Source: Bradyrhizobium centrolobii
GTDB lineage: Bacteria > Pseudomonadota > Alphaproteobacteria > Rhizobiales > Xanthobacteraceae
DNA length: 35,567 nt
Assembly (NCBI RefSeq): GCF_001641635.1
Contig: NZ_LUUB01000011.1
Span: forward strand, 1 to 35,567
Direction: 5' to 3'
The translations under genes and the position numbers were made by a program. The notes under the pieces are model-generated. The model made no database searches. It saw only the letters and a program-made list of their open reading frames with translations, and was not told the origin of the DNA. The first letter of the stretch is position 1. Every line of letters begins with the position of its first letter. Below are positions 32,116-35,567 of the stretch, piece by piece.

Positions 32116-32433
32116 GGTCTCTCCTCCCTCGGTTGATCGATCCGGTGTGCCGGATCAACGACCCCTAGCCTATATCAAATCCTTTGAGCAGTCAGAGTCC
32201 GGTCCTGCGACAGAAGATTAATTCTGATCCGGATCGGCGAGTTTGCCGGACGCGTGTTCCTGGGTTTGATGCCAATGCCGAAATGTCCGAGTCTGGCCCC
32301 GAGCCGACCAACGTGTAAGCCGTTACGGCGTCGGCTGTCTGGGCTAGACCGGACATCAGCCCGCTCTGCCCAGACCGCCGCTTTTGACCCGTTGCGGAAT
32401 TCGATAAGCCACCGGAGAAACGAGGAAACAAGT
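32116..32433. other. Spacer with dispersed short motifs
   Basis: About 318 bp. It contains GCCGCTTTTGACCCGTTGCGG at 32380-32400, close to sequences near 31197 and 18086. I see no gene. The promoter of the exported protein gene at 32115 should lie here. Confidence 0.5.
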
Positions 32434-33423
32434 TCACGGCTTGCAAACCGGAGGCGACTGTGCGGGCAGCTCGGGATCCTTGTGGTATCGAGCGAGGATC
32501 GGTTCGAGAACCTCTTTCGGCCAGAATTTCGGAGTGCCGATCTGCTTCAAGCAGAAGGCGCTCCAATACAGCCCCGCTCGCGACAGCGACTGGCGAGTTG
32601 CAGCGGCTTGCGCGACCGCCTCGATGTCGTGGGATTCCGGATAAATGTAGACCGTCGTTGGATCGTCCTTCAACAGCGGAACGATTTGCTGGGCGTCAGA
32701 CGGCGACCAACTGGTGCAGCCATCGCTGCGACCCCCGGAGTAGTCCACCAGAGTCCCAAATGGAACGTAACCGTTCTGGTTCGCATATGGACTACGTGGA
32801 TTCTTTCGAAGACATATGTCCTTCAGTGTGACGGCCGCATGTCCACCGATGGCGCGCGGTCTGGCGTTGGCGGTCTCGCCTTCGCCATCGAACTGAACAA
32901 ACGAGCGCGTCAAGGCCGCATCTTGTTTCGTCGACACACGATAATAGCCTTTGAACGACGTTTTCGTCTCACCTGTCACGTAGGCGCCGCCGGTCGTCAG
33001 GTACGAATCCATGGCATTGCCAAAATTCTTCGCGCACTCTCTGCCATTTGCGAAATCAGCAACACCCTTCAAATTGCGACCGCTGCCGTGCCCTGCGGAA
33101 ATCGCACGAAAAGACCGGTCGGCTTGGCAAATAACGTAAAACCGGGAGCCCAATCTGCCATTGCCTAAATCGTTGGGGCGCGTCGCGTCCATGGCAAAAT
33201 AGCAGGGATTTTTAACGACGCCTTCGTTCACCTTTCTCAGATAGAGGGCGCGCGCCCTCTGTAGGACCACTTGCGCGATCTGCCCGTCGCCTTCGCCAAT
33301 ATGGTCCCGCAGCCAGGCCGGAACGTCCGACGTTTGCTCCGCTGCAAAGGATCCAGCCGCCAGCCACGCGGCCATTGTGACGCTGAGACCAACCATCTTG
33401 AGAAAGCTCAATCCTGACCGCAA
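32434..33423 (-). CDS. YkuD_2-like murein L,D-transpeptidase-family protein
   Basis: The 329-residue product has a signal peptide (LKMVGLSVTMAAWLAAGSFA before AEQ). The catalytic part has FYVICQADRSFRAISAGHGS, a conserved GGHAAVTLKDICL and the active-site loop GGRSDGCTSWSPSD, which fits the HxxxxxxxxSxGC pattern of the murein L,D-transpeptidase catalytic family (YkuD_2). It should act on peptidoglycan in the periplasm, perhaps as a carboxypeptidase or crosslinker. The long C-terminal extension with FCLKQIGTPKFWPKEVLEPI has no recognised domain. It is followed by no close neighbour on the same strand, so it is probably monocistronic. Confidence 0.8.
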   Translation of the reverse strand: MRSGLSFLKMVGLSVTMAAWLAAGSFAAEQTSDVPAWLRDHIGEGDGQIAQVVLQRARALYLRKVNEGVVKNPCYFAMDATRPNDLGNGRLGSRFYVICQADRSFRAISAGHGSGRNLKGVADFANGRECAKNFGNAMDSYLTTGGAYVTGETKTSFKGYYRVSTKQDAALTRSFVQFDGEGETANARPRAIGGHAAVTLKDICLRKNPRSPYANQNGYVPFGTLVDYSGGRSDGCTSWSPSDAQQIVPLLKDDPTTVYIYPESHDIEAVAQAAATRQSLSRAGLYWSAFCLKQIGTPKFWPKEVLEPILARYHKDPELPAQSPPVCKP

Positions 33424-33526
33424 CGGATCGCCTCCACAGTCGGCATGCTAGTCCTTACCCTTAAAAGCATTGTTGCCGCTCTGGTCGGAACGGAACGCCG
33501 CCGGGAAAATTAGTCTTCGCGGGCTT

Positions 33527-33883
33527 TTAGTAGCCACAATCTCTGTACTGTTTCGAGGCAACACGAAAGTGCGAGCCTATTTCAACGAAATCCACGTCCA
33601 GACATTGGTTTCCTCGACGGTATTCGCCAAGGCCGTTGCATTGAAGGTACTCAAGGTTTATTCGCCAGCGCTTTTCGCGCGGTGAGTAGGTTGCGAAGTC
33701 ATGCTGGGCGCGGGCCGGTCCTTTGCAGATTCCAGTGATGTATTGTCGGACCTCAGCGGGCAAATTGCCTATAAGACGAGCATCCCAAGGATCCTCCTTA
33801 TTTGCGGCACTGCCTTTGGAAACAGCGGGCAGTTCACTGCAAATCAGAAGGCAAAGAGCCAGCAACAAGGTCCGGACTGTCAT
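33527..33883 (-). CDS. Small exported hypothetical protein
   Basis: ATG 33883 begins a signal peptide (TVRTLLLALCLLICSELPAVS) followed by about 95 mature residues: WDARLIGNLPAEVRQYITGI, CKGPARAQHDFATYSPREKR, WRINLEYLQCNGLGEYRRGN, QCLDVDFVEIGSHF. Four mature cysteines suggest two disulfides in the periplasm. No known family is recognised, but composition and the signal peptide make a real gene likely. It sits 38 bp beyond tonB on the same strand, so it could be read as a distal gene of the Exb/Ton operon. Confidence 0.65.
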   Translation of the reverse strand: MTVRTLLLALCLLICSELPAVSKGSAANKEDPWDARLIGNLPAEVRQYITGICKGPARAQHDFATYSPREKRWRINLEYLQCNGLGEYRRGNQCLDVDFVEIGSHFRVASKQYRDCGY

Positions 33884-33921
33884 TCGACACTCCCGTCAAG
33901 TGCGACCCGGTGCCGGCGCCT

Positions 33922-34650
33922 TCAACTGGACCGGGCGAAATTCACCGGCGCGATGTAAGTATCCTGCGCGCCCGGCTTGGCCGCAGGGAATGCCGGGAAG
34001 GGACTCGCGCGTCGAAGAATCTCGATCGCCTCGCGATCGAGTACATCGTTGCCGGACGACTTCGTTACAGTGCTGGCGATCACATCGCCTGCGCGGTTCA
34101 ACATAAATCTAACGATGACCGTGCCTGACTTGCCGCGCGCGGCCGACGGGTAGCGCTTGAACTTTTGCAGATGGCCGAACACCAGCGCGTTATAGGCGTT
34201 TGAGCCTGCTTCGGTGAACTGTCCGATATGCTCGCTCTTTGGCGGCGCGCGGGTTTCCGGCGCGGGCGGTTGAGGCAGGGGCTTCGGTTCGTCCACCTCC
34301 TTCTCGACCTTTGGCAGCGTGACTTCGGCCTCTTGTGCCGGCGGCGGTGGCTGCACCACCGGCTCTTCCTGCTTCTCCTCGACCTTGGGCGGTTCCGGTG
34401 GCGCGGCCTCAGCCTGCTGCATGGTTGGCCCGACGGCGATGTCCTGGTCTTGAATCTCGGGCGAACTGCTTTCGACCGGCGCCAGTGTCACCGCGATCGC
34501 GGGCGGGATGTTCGGCTCGACCGGCCTGCGGGCATACCACAACGCAACCGTGGCCACGATCGCCGCGTGCGCCATCAGGATCGTCACGCCGGCAAATGTC
34601 CAGCGGGAAAGTCCGCGCCGTTCTGGCAGATGCAGTGCAAACGCGTTCAT
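33922..34650 (-). CDS. tonB: TonB energy-transducing protein
   Basis: The 242-residue product has one N-terminal transmembrane helix (TFAGVTILMAHAAIVATVALWYA), a long proline- and glutamate-rich spacer with KVEEKQEEPVVQPPPPAQ and repeated P-K/E motifs, and a C-terminal domain with YPSAARGKSGTVIVRFMLNR, GDVIASTVTKSSGNDVLDRE and AIEILRRASPFPAFP. This is the usual TonB shape: it spans the periplasm to energise outer-membrane receptors with ExbB/ExbD. ATG 34650 overlaps the exbD stop as ATGA. Regulation by iron (Irr/Fur/RirA) is common, but the operon promoter lies outside the window. Confidence 0.9.
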   Translation of the reverse strand: MNAFALHLPERRGLSRWTFAGVTILMAHAAIVATVALWYARRPVEPNIPPAIAVTLAPVESSSPEIQDQDIAVGPTMQQAEAAPPEPPKVEEKQEEPVVQPPPPAQEAEVTLPKVEKEVDEPKPLPQPPAPETRAPPKSEHIGQFTEAGSNAYNALVFGHLQKFKRYPSAARGKSGTVIVRFMLNRAGDVIASTVTKSSGNDVLDREAIEILRRASPFPAFPAAKPGAQDTYIAPVNFARSS

Positions 34651-35081
34651 GGCTTGGCTGCCGGCGTTTCCAGGCCGACCAACGCGAGCTTGAGGTATCC
34701 GGCGTCGCGCAGGCTGTTCATCACCTCCATGAGCGTGCCATAGCTGAGGGTCTTGTCTCCGCGGACGAAAATCGTTTCGTCCTTATGGTTGTTGGTGGCG
34801 GAATCGAGTGCGGCCGAAAGCTCCCCGCGCGGCACCAAGGTCTCGCCAACCGCAATGGTCTCGTCCGGCTTGATGGTCACGAAGACGGGCTTGTCCGGCC
34901 GCGGCTGCTCCGGCGCGGTACTGGCGGGCAGGTTGACTCCGATGTCGACAGTGGCAAGCGGCGCCGCCACCATGAAGATGATCAAGAGCACGAGGATCAC
35001 GTCGATGAACGGCGTGACGTTGATCTCGTGCTGGATTTCGAGATCGTCGCTGCCCGAACGTTGTCCAAGACGTATGGCCAT
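34647..35081 (-). CDS. exbD: ExbD proton-channel subunit
   Basis: The 144-residue product has the single helix with the key Asp in IQHEINVTPFIDVILVLLII-like form (EINVTPFIDVILVLLIIFMV), then a periplasmic part VDIGVNLPASTAPEQPRPDK, VFVTIKPDETIAVGETLV and FVRGDKTLSYGTLMEVMNSL. The conserved Asp in TPFIDV carries protons through the ExbB-ExbD motor. It starts 4 bp after exbB ends and overlaps tonB by ATGA, so the three proteins are made together. Confidence 0.92.
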   Translation of the reverse strand: MAIRLGQRSGSDDLEIQHEINVTPFIDVILVLLIIFMVAAPLATVDIGVNLPASTAPEQPRPDKPVFVTIKPDETIAVGETLVPRGELSAALDSATNNHKDETIFVRGDKTLSYGTLMEVMNSLRDAGYLKLALVGLETPAAKP

Positions 35082-35085
35082 GCTG

Positions 35086-35567
35086 TCACTCCGCGGCCCG
35101 TGACAGCATCGCCGCGCGGCCGTGCTGTCCGCGGCTGATCATCAACAGGAGCTGCGCCGAGGCGTCGTCCAATAGGGTGCGGTAGCCGCCGATGACCCGC
35201 ACTAGGTGGTTGTAGATCACGACCGCGGGGATCGCGGCGACGAGTCCCATGGCGGTTGCGAGCAGCGCTTCGGCTATACCGGGCGCCACCACCGCGAGAT
35301 TGGTCGTGTGGGATTCGGAGATGCCGATGAAGGAGTTCATGATGCCCCACACCGTGCCGAACAGGCCGACGAACGGTGCCGTCGCGCCGATCGTGGCGAG
35401 CAGGCCGGTGCCGCGCGAGATCTGCCGTGTCATCGCCGCCTGCACGCGCTCCAGCCGCAGGGCGACGCGCTCCTTGAATGCGTCGTCGACGATACCGTCG
35501 GACAGCTCGGCCTCGCGCGCAGTGGTGAGGATGAGCTGGGCGACGGCGTCCCTGTCGTTACGGCAGG
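35086..35567 (-). CDS. exbB: ExbB motor subunit, C-terminal part (partial)
   Basis: The frame stays open to the right edge and gives about 160 C-terminal residues. Before the last helices it reads [20 protein letters not shown] and [19 protein letters not shown], then [20 protein letters not shown] and [10 protein letters not shown], and the final helix [20 protein letters not shown]. These are the diagnostic MotA/TolQ/ExbB blocks. The N-terminal part, often preceded by a signal peptide in alphaproteobacteria, lies outside. TolQ is excluded by the following exbD-tonB order. Confidence 0.9.
   Translation of the reverse strand, partial: CRNDRDAVAQLILTTAREAELSDGIVDDAFKERVALRLERVQAAMTRQISRGTGLLATIGATAPFVGLFGTVWGIMNSFIGISESHTTNLAVVAPGIAEALLATAMGLVAAIPAVVIYNHLVRVIGGYRTLLDDASAQLLLMISRGQHGRAAMLSRAAE

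Overview
The window is GC-rich DNA from an alphaproteobacterium, most likely Bradyrhizobium or a close relative in the Nitrobacteraceae. I infer this from the overall protein style, the spacer repeats that read as short pseudo-ORFs (a pattern I associate with that group), and an Exb/TonB locus of the usual layout. No rRNA, complete tRNA, CRISPR array, replication origin or intact integrase was seen.

Left part (1-6134): the tail of an SMR drug exporter, a glycine amidinotransferase-like enzyme on the minus strand, several small orphan ORFs, a decayed lipoprotein gene, and a two-domain universal stress protein. Gene density is low and spacers are long and repeat-bearing. From 7075 to 9419 three plus-strand genes follow: an exported lipid-binding-like protein, a DoxX/DoxD-type membrane protein and an exported SAM-methyltransferase-like protein.

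Middle part (9420-16804): the most interesting block. A tightly coupled minus-strand operon (ATGA/GTGA overlaps) encodes a TIGR04282-type nucleotidyl/glycosyl transferase, a GT-C membrane glycosyltransferase, a radical SAM/SPASM protein and a family 2 glycosyltransferase. Upstream, on the plus strand, lie an acyl-CoA-dehydrogenase-like flavoprotein and a PhnD-like binding protein without a signal peptide. A second radical SAM protein with an N-terminal TusA-like domain converges on them. Together they look like an undescribed radical-SAM-centred pathway, perhaps with sulfur or selenium chemistry and a lipid-linked glycan.

Accessory part (16805-28646): it opens with about 1 kb of gene-free DNA holding a tRNA 3' fragment and an attachment-site-like repeat. 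Next comes an ArsR regulator gene split by an IS5-family element with a clear CTAG target, then SRPBCC and MAPEG genes. A sulfur/persulfide module follows: an MBL hydrolase, an MFS transporter, a GFA protein and a cysteine desulfurase, divergent from an ArsR-rhodanese fusion and a nucleoside phosphorylase. A GIY-YIG-like protein and a second copy of the attachment-like repeat close the stretch. Several genes here carry single-base frameshifts (methyltransferase, GFA, SDR), so the region is either decaying or contains assembly errors.

Right part (29095-35567): a Tat-type aldo/keto reductase, a periplasmic Cache protein, two further exported proteins of unclear role, an L,D-transpeptidase-like protein, and the minus-strand exbB-exbD-tonB operon, with exbB running off the right edge.
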